DNA from: an uncultured Methanomethylovorans sp.
GTDB lineage: Archaea > Halobacteriota > Methanosarcinia > Methanosarcinales > Methanosarcinaceae
Direction of reading: 5' to 3'
DNA length: 64,000 nucleotides
Assembly: GCF_963678545.1 (NCBI RefSeq)
Contig: NZ_OY782870.1
Span: 1,612,001 to 1,676,000, forward strand
In this document: positions 1-8,018 of the stretch, in pieces
How the letters are laid out: each line of letters starts with the position of its first letter
Numbering within the stretch: the stretch's first letter is position 1
Translations under genes and position numbers: made by a program
Notes under the pieces: model-generated
Seen by the model: the letters and a program-made list of their open reading frames with translations, nothing else
The model's database searches: none
What the model was told of the DNA's origin: nothing

Positions 1-973
1 TGCAATCGAACTCAAATTTTTCTAGGGCTAAAAATGGATCAATTGAAACCCATTTTTTAATTTGCTCTCCGTCAGTAGTGCCATCCAAAATATTATTAAA
101 TATTTTACCCAATCTCTGAATATCTTTATCTAAATCCGTTATCTTACTTTTCATATCAGAGAACTCATTTTTGTATATAGTTGATTTTCGTCTTTGCGTT
201 GTTTTAGTCCTTTTTTCCTTCCCTTGTTCTTTTTTAAGCATTTGAATTTTGGTATCATAAAGATAATAATAGTAAGAATATTGTTTGAAAATATGATATT
301 TTTCAAGTACATCTAACTTATTTGATGAAGCGTCTTTTTTAGAGACTTGATCAGACTTTTGTGTAATAAAAGTACTAATTTGTTGTTCAATTTCTTGAAT
401 TTTCACTGGATCACGAGAGTTTCTTATTTGTTTCATGATGTGTTCTAATTGTTCTTTTAATGCAGAAACTCTATTCCTATATCTTACCTGCTCCAGTTTA
501 ATCTCTTCAACTAATTGCGGTAATCTTTTAATTGGTGATTCTGGTATATCATATATGAAATAATAGTTCTGTTTCAAAGTAGTGTATGATATTGATGTTG
601 GCCCACTTTCAGTAGCAATAATCTCTTCTACTCTGATGTCTTTACTAGATGGATTCTCTTTTTTTGATCTCAAGCTTAAGGTGCCTTCACTATTCGTGAT
701 CTTAATATCAAATGTGAATTTCTCATCATCCCTTGCAGCTAATTTCTTTATTTTTTCTCTTAATGATGGGGAAATATGGCTTTCACCCTCTAGTAGTCTA
801 TCACCAAATAATCCCAAAGCTATTGCATTTAAAAGAAAACTTTTTCCACTAGCATTCGGTGCTTCCAACATTATGATATTTCCATCTATCTTTCTAAGTA
901 ATGGATGGGGATGGAATATCTGTTTACTATTTGCACCTTCTGCACGTTCGACAGTATAATCAACCTCAAGCAT
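1..973 (-). CDS. SMC/Rad50-like coiled-coil ATPase, C-terminal part beyond the left edge
   Basis: The minus-strand frame opens with ATG at 973 and stays open to base 1, so only about 324 N-terminal residues are visible. Near residue 37 is a P-loop reading EAPNASGKSFLLNAI followed by LGLFGDRLL, the arrangement at the head of SMC/Rad50/RecN-type ATPases. From about residue 165 the protein is rich in Glu, Lys, Arg and Gln and looks like the start of a long coiled coil. The first P-loop glycine is replaced by alanine. The start overlaps the upstream 45-residue gene by 8 bases, and NurA- and HerA-like genes precede it in one operon. I infer a DNA-end or structure-sensing ATPase acting with them. 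The signature motif and Walker B lie outside the window, so Rad50 proper, an SMC-like defence ATPase or an AAA_23-type protein all remain possible. Confidence 0.75.
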   Translation of the reverse strand, partial: MLEVDYTVERAEGANSKQIFHPHPLLRKIDGNIIMLEAPNASGKSFLLNAIALGLFGDRLLEGESHISPSLREKIKKLAARDDEKFTFDIKITNSEGTLSLRSKKENPSSKDIRVEEIIATESGPTSISYTTLKQNYYFIYDIPESPIKRLPQLVEEIKLEQVRYRNRVSALKEQLEHIMKQIRNSRDPVKIQEIEQQISTFITQKSDQVSKKDASSNKLDVLEKYHIFKQYSYYYYLYDTKIQMLKKEQGKEKRTKTTQRRKSTIYKNEFSDMKSKITDLDKDIQRLGKIFNNILDGTTDGEQIKKWVSIDPFLALEKFEFDC

Positions 974-1103
974 GCTCTTCCTCCAGTAATAATTTTATTA
1001 TATCATCTATGTCCTTTTTTTGTGATAACAAGCTTAAAATAAGAACTTCTTTTTCATCTGAAACTAATGCCTGTAATAACTCTAAAATGGAAGGCTCTTT
1101 CAT
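966..1103 (-). CDS. 45-residue protein between herA-like and SMC-like genes
   Basis: This short frame starts at ATG 1103, directly after the stop of the HerA-like gene, and ends in TGA at 966-968, overlapping the SMC-like start by 8 bases. The upstream bases AGAGGTGA form a good ribosome site. The product is acidic, begins MKEPSILELLQ and has two predicted amphipathic helices and no cysteines. The tight overlap on both sides argues for a translated, co-regulated gene and not a chance frame. I do not recognise a family. A small adaptor or regulator of the ATPase is a guess from position only. Confidence 0.6.
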   Translation of the reverse strand: MKEPSILELLQALVSDEKEVLILSLLSQKKDIDDIIKLLLEEEHA

Positions 1104-2708
1104 TTATTCACCTCTTTTTATTACTCCAGCTAAAGACAATGGGAACTTCATAACTTTTAATTGTGAGAGGTCATGAATATTTGCTATGCAATAGCCCCTT
1201 TTTAAGCTTTCCATTTCTGAATCAGTAATTGATATCCCATGCGCCTTTGCAGCTCCTACATCCGACTTGAAGAAAATTTTTGTATTTATCACATTAGAAA
1301 GGCCTTTGGGGATATCAGATGGATTTTGTGATGAAAAAATAACTGCTATTTCCTGGCTTCTTCCCTGTCTACATATTGTATCCAAAGCACCAAGTGCTTC
1401 TTTTGAGCTTTCCGTATTGTAAAATTGATGAACCTCATCAATAATAATCAAAACTGGAACCATTTTCGTACCACTACTTTTAAGCTCAACAATTTTTTGT
1501 AAAAGATGCCTCAGCAAAATAGACCCAAAAATTTTTGCTTCTTCCTTTTCAATATCAATAACCGACATCATTCCAGAATCAAGGATATCTTCACCATTCA
1601 ACGCTTTAGCATTCTTATCGTCAAAATATTCCTTAGATATGTTAAGGTTTCTAAGAATATTTGTTGCAGTTCCGGAATGAAGAGGGACTTCAGTTTTATC
1701 CCCTCTTGAGTTTTTAATGGGATAAAGATTTTTATTATCATTTTTATCTCGTTTATTTATTTCTGCAAACCATTCAACAAAATTATTAAATTTAAAGTAG
1801 CTAGTTTCCTTTTTGCTAACTACATCTTCTTTCCAATAACGGAAAATATCTGGTAAATACTGTGCACCTATATCGGAAACATTTTGTAAGATTCCATTTA
1901 GTGAATTTGGCTCTATTGCTGTAACATCTAAAGTTATTGGGGTGCATAAATCAGAGTTTACTTGTTTAATATTTCTTTTTTGGATTATAGAGGGGTAATA
2001 AATAGCAAAATTTCTTAGTCCCTTTGCCTTTTCACCGAGAAAATCCCATTCTTTTTTTATTTGCTCAGTTAAATCGTTTGAAGGTTTGTCCATTGTTAAA
2101 AAATCAAACTCTTTTACATTGATAGCTAAAACAGCACCCCCCATCTTTTCAACAAAATGTTGAGCAAAATTCTTGGTGCATACAGTTTTACCGCTTCCTG
2201 TTTTACCACAAACAAGAATTTGATGATAGAAAAAATCTTTTGGGAAATATGCGGTAAGCATATTTCCATCATCGTCCGTTAAGATTTGATTTTGAGTCCC
2301 ATGTATAGTTGCCAAAAAAACTTTTGGCCCAGTGAACATATCCTTGTTTTCTTCTTCATAACCCATTGCAAGATTGACTTCTTCCTGGTTAGAGCGTCTT
2401 GCAGTAGACAGTGGCTTTATGAAATTAATTAAACCATCTTTTCTTTCATTCAGATCTTTGATTGGAAGTGCATAAACAATATTTTGACATTTTTGGTCTT
2501 GTTTTAAAGGTTCTAGTTCCATATCGACAATCATGGGAGATGGGCTATATGGAAAATCCTGATAGCTATCTTCTACTCTTAATATAAACTTGCAATCATC
2601 AGGCTCAGTTATTGTTAAATAAGAGCCCTTTGGTAAAAGAGCCTTGGTAGTAGTTTTAGATACTAATTTAACCTTATCTTTTTCCCGTCCAATAACTATC
2701 CATGTCAT
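1104..2708 (-). CDS. herA-like: HerA-like DNA translocase ATPase
   Basis: The 534-residue product has an N-terminal beta-rich HAS-barrel-like region (about 1-120), then a HerA/FtsK-type motor. Walker A is CGKTGSGKT near residue 170, and Walker B is VPVLIIIDEVHQ near residue 420, followed by a sensor stretch around SSQNPSDIPKG and a glycine-arginine segment CRQGRSQE. HerA proteins form hexameric rings that translocate double-stranded DNA and drive the NurA nuclease; a NurA-like gene sits 6 bases upstream. In many archaea HerA-NurA works with Mre11-Rad50 in end resection. Here the pair lies with a divergent SMC-like ATPase beside an insertion sequence, so an accessory or defence role is more likely than housekeeping repair. 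Confidence 0.85.
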   Translation of the reverse strand: MTWIVIGREKDKVKLVSKTTTKALLPKGSYLTITEPDDCKFILRVEDSYQDFPYSPSPMIVDMELEPLKQDQKCQNIVYALPIKDLNERKDGLINFIKPLSTARRSNQEEVNLAMGYEEENKDMFTGPKVFLATIHGTQNQILTDDDGNMLTAYFPKDFFYHQILVCGKTGSGKTVCTKNFAQHFVEKMGGAVLAINVKEFDFLTMDKPSNDLTEQIKKEWDFLGEKAKGLRNFAIYYPSIIQKRNIKQVNSDLCTPITLDVTAIEPNSLNGILQNVSDIGAQYLPDIFRYWKEDVVSKKETSYFKFNNFVEWFAEINKRDKNDNKNLYPIKNSRGDKTEVPLHSGTATNILRNLNISKEYFDDKNAKALNGEDILDSGMMSVIDIEKEEAKIFGSILLRHLLQKIVELKSSGTKMVPVLIIIDEVHQFYNTESSKEALGALDTICRQGRSQEIAVIFSSQNPSDIPKGLSNVINTKIFFKSDVGAAKAHGISITDSEMESLKRGYCIANIHDLSQLKVMKFPLSLAGVIKRGE

Positions 2709-2714
2709 ATAGAT

Positions 2715-3773
2715 TCACCCAAATCTCACTTCATTCATAGAAGGAATTATGTTAGATAATTCCATCAATTTGTGAATATCGTACATTTTTATTGTCTTTC
2801 TTGCAAATTGTTCCGCTATGGCAATCGGACGTACTTGTGGATTGTTTATATCCCCATGAGCAATTACTAAGTAACAGATTAAATCCATTAAAGAGTCTAT
2901 TTCTTCACAGATATATTGATAAGTACTGGTATGCATCTCAATTCTCTGGGGGCTTCTTGAATTAAAGGGCTTAAAGTAGCAAAATATTTTTGAAAAAGAA
3001 GCGTTGTTTTGGTCAGTATATTGAAAAAAATTTGTTCTTTCTTGTGATTTTAATAAACTATATGCCCAATGCATATCTGAATTGAATTTTCCTTTTAACT
3101 CTACTATATTATCTGTTACCAGATTACTAGTACTATTCTTTACAAAATATAGCGGAATCACATTATTTGCTAATAGCATTTCATTCATTTTGACAGTATA
3201 AAGACTCATTTGAGCTCCAATAAGTGGACCATCAATTAAAAGTATAGAGTTCCTTGGTGTTCTTTCTAGAATGAATTCAGTTCTGTCCTCAGCATAATCT
3301 TTTTTGTAAGCAGATTCAAAATAACTAAGCTCTTCATTTTCATTTGATTTTGGAACACTTTCTCTGCAATCTTTTATAAATTTATTCTTTGACAGTAATG
3401 TTTCTGACCTCGTATAGAAATTAAGTGTCAAATAGTTGGAGGGAATGTAGTCTTCTTCTGACATAATTACTATTGAATGTGATGTGAGGTATGCAGCACC
3501 TTCAAGTGCTTGAAATTTTTCAATAGATTCATCATATGCTAGAATCTTTTGTGTCCCCAAAAAATGTTGCCCTTTATGTGGATTTAGTAGTAGAGATTTC
3601 ACTTTATCAAGGGCTTTTAGCTTCCCATTGGTTGGAAATGAGTATTTTCCCCATTCAAGACTTTCTAAAGATGCATTTCTCGGTAATACTATATTCTCAT
3701 CACTAAGTGTCCTTAAAATATCCATGAATGATGGGTGCAATATAAATTTATTGAGAAGCCTTGCTTTTTCCAT
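2715..3773 (-). CDS. nurA-like: NurA-like nuclease
   Basis: The 352-residue product carries the pattern of the NurA 5'-3' nuclease fold. Motif I is ILAYDESIEK, with a downstream GAAYLTSHSIVI strand, where NurA usually has D-G-S. Motif II is ILLIDGPLIGAQ, then YFVKNS with the conserved lysine, and a C-terminal RPIAIAEQFARKT segment matches the final NurA helix. The putative metal-binding aspartates are therefore present although the first motif is variant. The start at ATG 3773 has the ribosome site AAGGAGA. It is the first gene of the minus-strand operon, followed at 6 bases by the HerA-like gene. Sequence is divergent enough that orthology with repair NurA should not be assumed. Confidence 0.75.
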   Translation of the reverse strand: MEKARLLNKFILHPSFMDILRTLSDENIVLPRNASLESLEWGKYSFPTNGKLKALDKVKSLLLNPHKGQHFLGTQKILAYDESIEKFQALEGAAYLTSHSIVIMSEEDYIPSNYLTLNFYTRSETLLSKNKFIKDCRESVPKSNENEELSYFESAYKKDYAEDRTEFILERTPRNSILLIDGPLIGAQMSLYTVKMNEMLLANNVIPLYFVKNSTSNLVTDNIVELKGKFNSDMHWAYSLLKSQERTNFFQYTDQNNASFSKIFCYFKPFNSRSPQRIEMHTSTYQYICEEIDSLMDLICYLVIAHGDINNPQVRPIAIAEQFARKTIKMYDIHKLMELSNIIPSMNEVRFG

Positions 3774-3845
3774 GTTTCTCCTTCATATCAAAAAAGTTAT
3801 CCAATCATTAACCTTCACTTATAGAATATTATAATATTTTTTACA

Positions 3846-3858
3846 ATATATATTTTAT
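3846..3858 (-). promoter_or_regulatory. TATA-type promoter of the nurA-herA operon
   Basis: On the minus strand the bases read AAAATATATATTG, a good archaeal TATA box. Transcription would begin about 25 bases downstream, leaving a leader of roughly 50 bases that contains AAGGAGA just before ATG 3773. The surrounding sequence is AT-rich, so the exact box is uncertain. Confidence 0.4.
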
Positions 3859-4026
3859 TACTAATGCGTTCTTGATGGAAGAAAACTATCAATTTGTTTG
3901 ATCAAGCATCATCTATTCATAGATAACATTGGCTCGATTCAAATAATGAATGTTTTTGATATGCTTTTGCTGTGGTTTGAAATTGTCGCATATGCACGGT
4001 ATTGTTTTTTGGTGTATAGATATTTT

Positions 4027-5026
4027 GGCTCTGTAGAAATGCTACTTTTGCTTTTATTTTGACCTAATAATTTAAAAAGGATAAATCCCCTGACTATTAC
4101 TTCCTACTGAAACACAAAGGGGATGACTGTGTTTTGTCAAATAAGTACTTAAAGTTTGTTGATACAGCTTTAGCTGTATCAGGAAAATCTCACCTTCCAA
4201 TCTATAGTTGCAAATATTCTAAAAGGAAATATACACAACACCAGCTATTCGCCCTGATTTTGTTAAAAGACTATCTCAATGTGGATTACAGAAGTATTGT
4301 CGAACTTGTTAAACTAATGGAGAACTTGAAGTTGCGAATGGATTTAAAAGAGGTTCCGCATTATACTACACTTCCAAAATTCATTACTCGAGTTAATTCA
4401 GTTATTCTTAGATCTTTGTTACAGCAAACACTGAAACTATTTTATACAGATGGGGAAAAAATAGAAGTCAGTGCTATTGATTCAAGTGGATTTACAAGTG
4501 ATCATTGCAGTTACTATTATTCATTTAGAACTGGAAAGAAACGGAGATCTTTCCTGAAAGTTAGTATTTCTGTTGATACTGATAAGTTCATTATTACTGG
4601 TTTTAAGATATCAGGTATACCTGTACACGATACAAGGCATGCAATCACATTGCTGAAGCAATGCGACAAAAATCGTAAATCAAATTATTATGTAATGGAT
4701 AAAGGCTACGATTCTGAGGAAATACATTCTCTGGTAAGGGAAGAACTAGAGGCAATAGCTATGATCCCTTTGAGAGAAAGGAAAAGGAAGAAGATAAAAG
4801 GCAAATATCGCAGAAAAATGATACAAGAGTTTGAGAAGGTATTGTATTATATTAGGAACCTGGCAGAAACTATGTTTTCCGTCATTAAAAGAAAATATGG
4901 TGAAGAAATTAAGGCCAGAAAATACTGGAATCAAGTAAAAGAGGTTAAAATCAAGCTATTGCTACATAACCTTGACAGATATGTCAAGGTTAGATATATT
5001 GTTCAAATGAGCATTTCTACAGAGCC
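4027..5026 (+). mobile_element. Complete 1.0-kb insertion sequence (IS5-superfamily, ISH1-like by target size)
   Basis: Perfect 17-bp inverted repeats lie at 4027-4043 (GGCTCTGTAGAAATGCT) and 5010-5026. Directly outside both ends is the 8-bp direct repeat GATATTTT (4019-4026 and 5027-5034), a clear target-site duplication. It encodes one DDE transposase. Eight-base duplications are known for the ISH1 group of IS5; family assignment beyond that is inference. Intact ends, duplication and transposase indicate a recent insertion. Single or degraded copies of the same end occur near 17343, 38253-38266 and 44842-44958. Confidence 0.9.
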
Positions 5027-5060
5027 GATATTTTTATTGTTTGCAACTACAATGTTATAA
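4134..5060 (+). CDS. DDE transposase of the 4027-5026 IS
   Basis: The 308-residue protein has the three acidic catalytic positions: AIDSSG (about residue 115), VMDKGYDSE (about 192) and a C-terminal [17 protein letters not shown] signature with the glutamate followed by Y-(2)-R/K spacing as in IS5-type enzymes. The start is TTG 4134, a few bases after AAAGGGGATG, which can act as ribosome site. The frame has no stop inside the element: it passes through the right inverted repeat, which encodes MSISTEP, and ends 34 bases into flanking DNA. The last dozen residues are therefore host-derived at this locus. Confidence 0.88.
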   Translation: MSNKYLKFVDTALAVSGKSHLPIYSCKYSKRKYTQHQLFALILLKDYLNVDYRSIVELVKLMENLKLRMDLKEVPHYTTLPKFITRVNSVILRSLLQQTLKLFYTDGEKIEVSAIDSSGFTSDHCSYYYSFRTGKKRRSFLKVSISVDTDKFIITGFKISGIPVHDTRHAITLLKQCDKNRKSNYYVMDKGYDSEEIHSLVREELEAIAMIPLRERKRKKIKGKYRRKMIQEFEKVLYYIRNLAETMFSVIKRKYGEEIKARKYWNQVKEVKIKLLLHNLDRYVKVRYIVQMSISTEPIFLLFATTML

Positions 5061-5217
5061 GCATGTTGTTTAAGAAACATTTGTATCATATTGTTTTTTC
5101 AGACATTGAACAGGTTCAGGAAAAGCTAGACCAGACAGAAGAACACTAACGTTTGGTAACTCAGATCACCATTAAAGCTTTATAAGCCAAAATCCTTCTT
5201 TCATCTGGTGAAATAAA

Positions 5218-5487
5218 ATGCCAGGCCCTATAATTACGGCATCAAATGCAAAGAAAGCCTACAAAAATAAAGGTGTAAAACCCGAAGGCAGCAATGTTTC
5301 TTTGAAGAACAGTTCCGGTAAAAGAGTAAAAGTGGCCGGGAACGCGAAAGTCTATCACCGTGGAAAAGGTAACTTCGGGCTATATACAGAAACAGCAGAT
5401 AAGAAAAGAATATCTAGCGGATCAACACCGAAAGATAAAGTAGGATCCGGCAGGTACAGGCAAGCAAACGACAGGAGAAGGAGATAA
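5218..5487 (+). CDS. Basic 89-residue protein of unknown function
   Basis: ATG 5218 follows the ribosome site TGGTGAAATAAA. The product is strongly basic (many Lys and Arg, ending in RQANDRRRR), with glycine- and serine-rich stretches and no membrane segment or cysteine. Basic, low-complexity small proteins of this sort are common in archaeal plasmids and proviruses as nucleic-acid binders. It is convergent with the zinc-ribbon and winged-helix genes at 5488-5876. I do not recognise the family; DNA or RNA binding is inferred from charge only. Confidence 0.6.
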   Translation: MPGPIITASNAKKAYKNKGVKPEGSNVSLKNSSGKRVKVAGNAKVYHRGKGNFGLYTETADKKRISSGSTPKDKVGSGRYRQANDRRRR

Positions 5488-5637
5488 TTATTCTCCTGCC
5501 AACAAACACCAATCTTCTATTATAACTGGACCATCACATCGATCACAAATAACCGGGTGTTTTGGATCAATTGCTATTGAGCTTCTATGACCACATTTTA
5601 TACACTTTATTGAAAGCTCTACCTCAAAACTTTTCAA
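5488..5637 (-). CDS. 49-residue zinc-ribbon protein, translationally coupled TTG start
   Basis: This small frame begins at TTG 5637, whose last two bases overlap the TGA of the upstream winged-helix gene (TTGA), and ends at TAA 5488. The product has two CxxC knuckles (KCIKCGH and ICDRCDG), a classic rubredoxin-like zinc ribbon. No other start exists before the first cysteine pair. Stop-start overlap suggests that it is translated by reinitiation together with the winged-helix protein, so the two probably act in one regulatory unit. Confidence 0.6.
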   Translation of the reverse strand: MKSFEVELSIKCIKCGHRSSIAIDPKHPVICDRCDGPVIIEDWCLLAGE

Positions 5638-5876
5638 ACCCAGAATATCCACCTTCCGGCAATGTTTTTACCGTGGATCGCTCCACTTTCAGCAAGGACT
5701 TTAAGTTTATTTCTCGCAATTACAGGATTACAGCCTATTTTCTTGGCTACATCCGAAGGGGTAGCTTCACCTATTTCCTTCAAAGCACCGATAATAACAT
5801 CGTCCGTATAGATGGCCTGCATTTTTCCCTTTACATTAGGGCATTTGTGAGCTCCTGTCTTGATCATATTAACCAT
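5634..5876 (-). CDS. Winged-helix DNA-binding protein
   Basis: The 80-residue product contains DDVIIGALKEIGEATPSDVAKKIGCNPVIARNKLKVLAESG, a helix-turn-helix of the MarR/ArsR winged-helix kind, with a short wing GAIHGKNIAGRWIF. It likely binds DNA as a small repressor. Start ATG 5876 (or 5867) has only a weak ribosome site. It is followed by the coupled zinc-ribbon gene and preceded on the same strand by two small genes, suggesting an accessory-element control cluster. Confidence 0.65.
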   Translation of the reverse strand: MVNMIKTGAHKCPNVKGKMQAIYTDDVIIGALKEIGEATPSDVAKKIGCNPVIARNKLKVLAESGAIHGKNIAGRWIFWV

Positions 5877-5926
5877 CTATCTTATAGGACGAGTTTACAT
5901 TTAACTATATGCTTATAGCGTATAAG

Positions 5927-6133
5927 TTAAAAGTCAGGCATCCAATTAGGATGCTCTTTTTGTAGCTTCTTAAGCTTCTGAGAATTTACTATTTCCTCTC
6001 TTCCGTCCTTCCATCTGATATAATAGGGGCTTACCTGCATCAGCCTGAAATCTGCTTCTTGCTTCTCCTGGTCTAAAAAGGTAGGCCTGTATTCTCCTAC
6101 CTCTTGGTGTGTCTGCGTTTTTGTAACAATCAT
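5927..6133 (-). CDS. 68-residue protein of unknown function
   Basis: ATG 6133 is preceded by AAAGGAAG. The product is hydrophilic and contains PYYIRWKDGREEIVNSQKLKKLQKEHPN, suggesting a short beta hairpin and helix. It lies 15 bases after the 6149-6376 gene in the same orientation and is probably co-transcribed with it. No family recognised. Confidence 0.5.
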   Translation of the reverse strand: MIVTKTQTHQEVGEYRPTFLDQEKQEADFRLMQVSPYYIRWKDGREEIVNSQKLKKLQKEHPNWMPDF

Positions 6134-6148
6134 TTGTTAAGACTTCCT

Positions 6149-6376
6149 TTAATTGATTATTTCAAATGCATCAGGAGTAAGATAAACTCCCTTCATCTCC
6201 CATGCTGTCCCCAGACTTGCAGGGACATCAAATACCATAAACAAACAGCCATAGACTTCAGAGGTAATTCCTGTCTTCCCGTGTAGATTATGGCTATATC
6301 TCTCGAATGTCCTAATCTGTGCGCGCTTCCCTAACATCTCAGGGAAATCCTCAACCTTTGCGTAATCCTCTAGCAT
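6149..6376 (-). CDS. 75-residue protein of unknown function
   Basis: ATG 6376 is chosen because GGAGTGA lies six bases upstream; the GTG at 6385 would place the ribosome site inside the gene. The product (MLEDYAKVEDFPEMLGKRAQ at the start) has a mixed alpha-beta composition and ends YLTPDAFEIIN. First gene of a minus-strand group that also holds 5927-6133 and the winged-helix gene. It diverges from the plus-strand gene at 6535 across a 158-base region. Confidence 0.5.
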   Translation of the reverse strand: MLEDYAKVEDFPEMLGKRAQIRTFERYSHNLHGKTGITSEVYGCLFMVFDVPASLGTAWEMKGVYLTPDAFEIIN

Positions 6377-6534
6377 TTTTTTCACTCCGTTTTTGTCTTC
6401 GGCTATTCTTTGGCAATCCCTAATATGGTCATTATTCTATTTATTCCTTGTGCTTATGAGTTACAAACATAAAGATTAAATACTAAGCTGTGTATATACA
6501 GTATTGCCGAAAGGCAAAACACGGAGCAATTAAA

Positions 6535-6846
6535 ATGACAAACACGGAAATTGCAGAAACCATTTTAATGCAGATGGGTGGACTTAACAGAATACACGTA
6601 ATGACCGGGGCAAAGAATTTCCTTGCTCTTGAAAATGGTGTGTCTTTCAGATATCCTGGAAGCGAGCATTCAAACTATGTAAAAGTCATACTCAACGGCA
6701 AAGACTTGTATGACGTTGAATTTGGCAAGATAAGAAATGTAAAGGGTGTCCCGACATACAAGCAGGTTGAGACCATGGATGACCTTTACTTTGACATGCT
6801 CAAGCCAGTGTTTGAACAACATACTGGGCTTTATCTAAGCCTTTAA
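6535..6846 (+). CDS. 103-residue conserved-looking accessory protein
   Basis: ATG 6535 is preceded by CACGGAGCAATTAAA, giving a GGAG ribosome site; a longer start at 6490 lacks one. The product begins MTNTEIAETILMQMGG and has an alpha then beta pattern (SFRYPGSEHSNYVKVILNG), reminiscent of small proteins in phages and plasmids that bind nucleic acid, but I cannot name the family. It is followed at 18 bases by another small plus-strand gene. Confidence 0.6.
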   Translation: MTNTEIAETILMQMGGLNRIHVMTGAKNFLALENGVSFRYPGSEHSNYVKVILNGKDLYDVEFGKIRNVKGVPTYKQVETMDDLYFDMLKPVFEQHTGLYLSL

Positions 6847-6864
6847 TCTTTTGAGGTGGTATGT

Positions 6865-7086
6865 ATGGACATAACGACACAGATATTCAATGTCTTAAAC
6901 AATGACCCCGAATCTATGAAGCTGCTTAATTCCTTAAACGAAGCAGCTAAAAAGCACAATGCAACAGAAGAAGAATATCTAAAAGCAAGAGAGATGATCT
7001 TACTTGCAGCAGTCCTGCAAAACAAGATCGCTTTTAATATGCTTGCCGATTATGTCTATACTGAGATAAACAAAGGGGCTAATTAA
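6865..7086 (+). CDS. 73-residue helical protein
   Basis: ATG 6865 has GAGGTGGT just upstream. The product is all-helical (PESMKLLNSLNEAAKKHNA, EEYLKAREMILLAAVL) with no cysteines or membrane segment. Its last 38 codons recur as a truncated copy at 12726-12839, because the 1.15-kb repeat begins inside this gene. Function unknown; small helical proteins in this setting often act as transcription or replication accessory factors. Confidence 0.6.
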   Translation: MDITTQIFNVLNNDPESMKLLNSLNEAAKKHNATEEEYLKAREMILLAAVLQNKIAFNMLADYVYTEINKGAN

Positions 7087-7201
7087 AAAAGAATTTGTCT
7101 TGGTCTATATAACATCTCCAATAGACCAATCTACCTCGTTTAAGTTCTGAAGGCCATTGTAAATGCAGGCAAGATATATCCTAGATTCAGCTCTCTAGCA
7201 G

Positions 7202-7375
7202 CTATAGTAACTGTTTTTGCCGTGTATACCCGTACTTTGAAACACTATACTCATATTCATTAGCAGTAGTAATGGTACCACATTTTGGACAATAGTATAG
7301 AATATTCAACCCAATTCTTTGTTTCTTCAGTGCACCTTTGCAATTAGTACAGCTCTTCACTAAAATGGCACTCAT
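7202..7375 (-). CDS. 57-residue zinc-ribbon protein (copy A)
   Basis: ATG 7375 lies one base after the stop of the upstream zinc-ribbon gene and has GGGAGGAAT as ribosome site. The product has cysteine pairs CTNC and CPKC separated by 17 residues, then a basic tyrosine-rich tail. It is a treble-clef or zinc-ribbon protein, probably DNA or RNA binding. An almost identical gene is at 12955-13128. Confidence 0.65.
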   Translation of the reverse strand: MSAILVKSCTNCKGALKKQRIGLNILYYCPKCGTITTANEYEYSVSKYGYTRQKQLL

Positions 7376-7376
7376 T

Positions 7377-7541
7377 TTATTCCTCCCACTCAGTTAGTAC
7401 TATTGAATCGCCTATCAGTAGTGGCTCAAGTATTACAGTACCCTTTTTAGTCCAATATCCACATACTTTGCAGACCTGCATGTCCTTTTCATTGTTATGT
7501 AATTTAGCATAGCATTGTGGGCATCTTTTCAAGAATCCCAT
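7377..7541 (-). CDS. 54-residue zinc-ribbon protein (copy A)
   Basis: ATG 7541 is preceded by GGAGATATCACG. The product begins MGFLKRCPQCYAKL and contains a second pair CKVCGYW, so CPQC and CKVC form a compact zinc ribbon; the acidic C-terminus ends LTEWEE. One base separates it from the next zinc-ribbon gene. A TATA box at 7786-7797 could drive both. Nearly identical copy at 13130-13294. Confidence 0.65.
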   Translation of the reverse strand: MGFLKRCPQCYAKLHNNEKDMQVCKVCGYWTKKGTVILEPLLIGDSIVLTEWEE

Positions 7542-7785
7542 CGTGATATCTCCTACAATATATTACTCGATGAGATAAAAGAAGGATGTTACTACTCGTC
7601 CTTCTCTTCATCTCACAAACGGAGGTGTTACTTGTTGCAGAGTTCTGAGTCCTCACTCTTTGTAAATGGATTTCCCCAACAAAAATGCAAATTACGTGTC
7701 CCACTTACTTTACTGGAAATACCCCAGTTCCCAATCCGCTGATTTGCGCAAAAGAGAAATCCTATTTAAAAGTATGACTGAAACC

Positions 7786-7797
7786 CATATATAAAGG
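7786..7797 (-). promoter_or_regulatory. TATA box ahead of the zinc-ribbon pair (copy A)
   Basis: The minus strand reads CCTTTATATATG, a strong archaeal TATA element, conserved in copy B at 13541-13549. About 25 bases downstream begins a conserved open frame (ATA GGA TTT CTC) encoding a possible third small protein with the tripeptide WGN and three cysteines. In copy A that frame is cut short by TAA, in copy B it continues to 13366. The frame lacks a standard start codon, so I list it only here. Confidence 0.4.
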
Positions 7798-8018
7798 TTA
7801 TTAAATTCAATGGTGTAGAAAATAAAATTAGAGTAATATAAAAGTTATAACATGAGTCATATTGACCTTATATAAATGATGTGTTTGAAACAGGTCTCCG
7901 TCCTACCTCTCGTGCGAAGAACACTTTGGAGATACTTGCAATGCCTCGAATAATACTTCCCATCAGTTCTTATTAACACTTTTTTGTCGTGGATTTATAA
8001 TTCCATCGTACAATCAAA

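Noticed and set aside
5062-5148. 28-codon frame after the first IS ending in QEKLDQTEEH
   Set aside because: It could be the tail of a coiled-coil gene interrupted by the IS, but no upstream part was found on the other side and there is no ribosome site.
7504-7742. Open frames on both strands over the region upstream of the zinc-ribbon genes
   Set aside because: They overlap the leader and part of the real 54-residue gene in another phase, lack ribosome sites, and are not kept equally in the duplicate.
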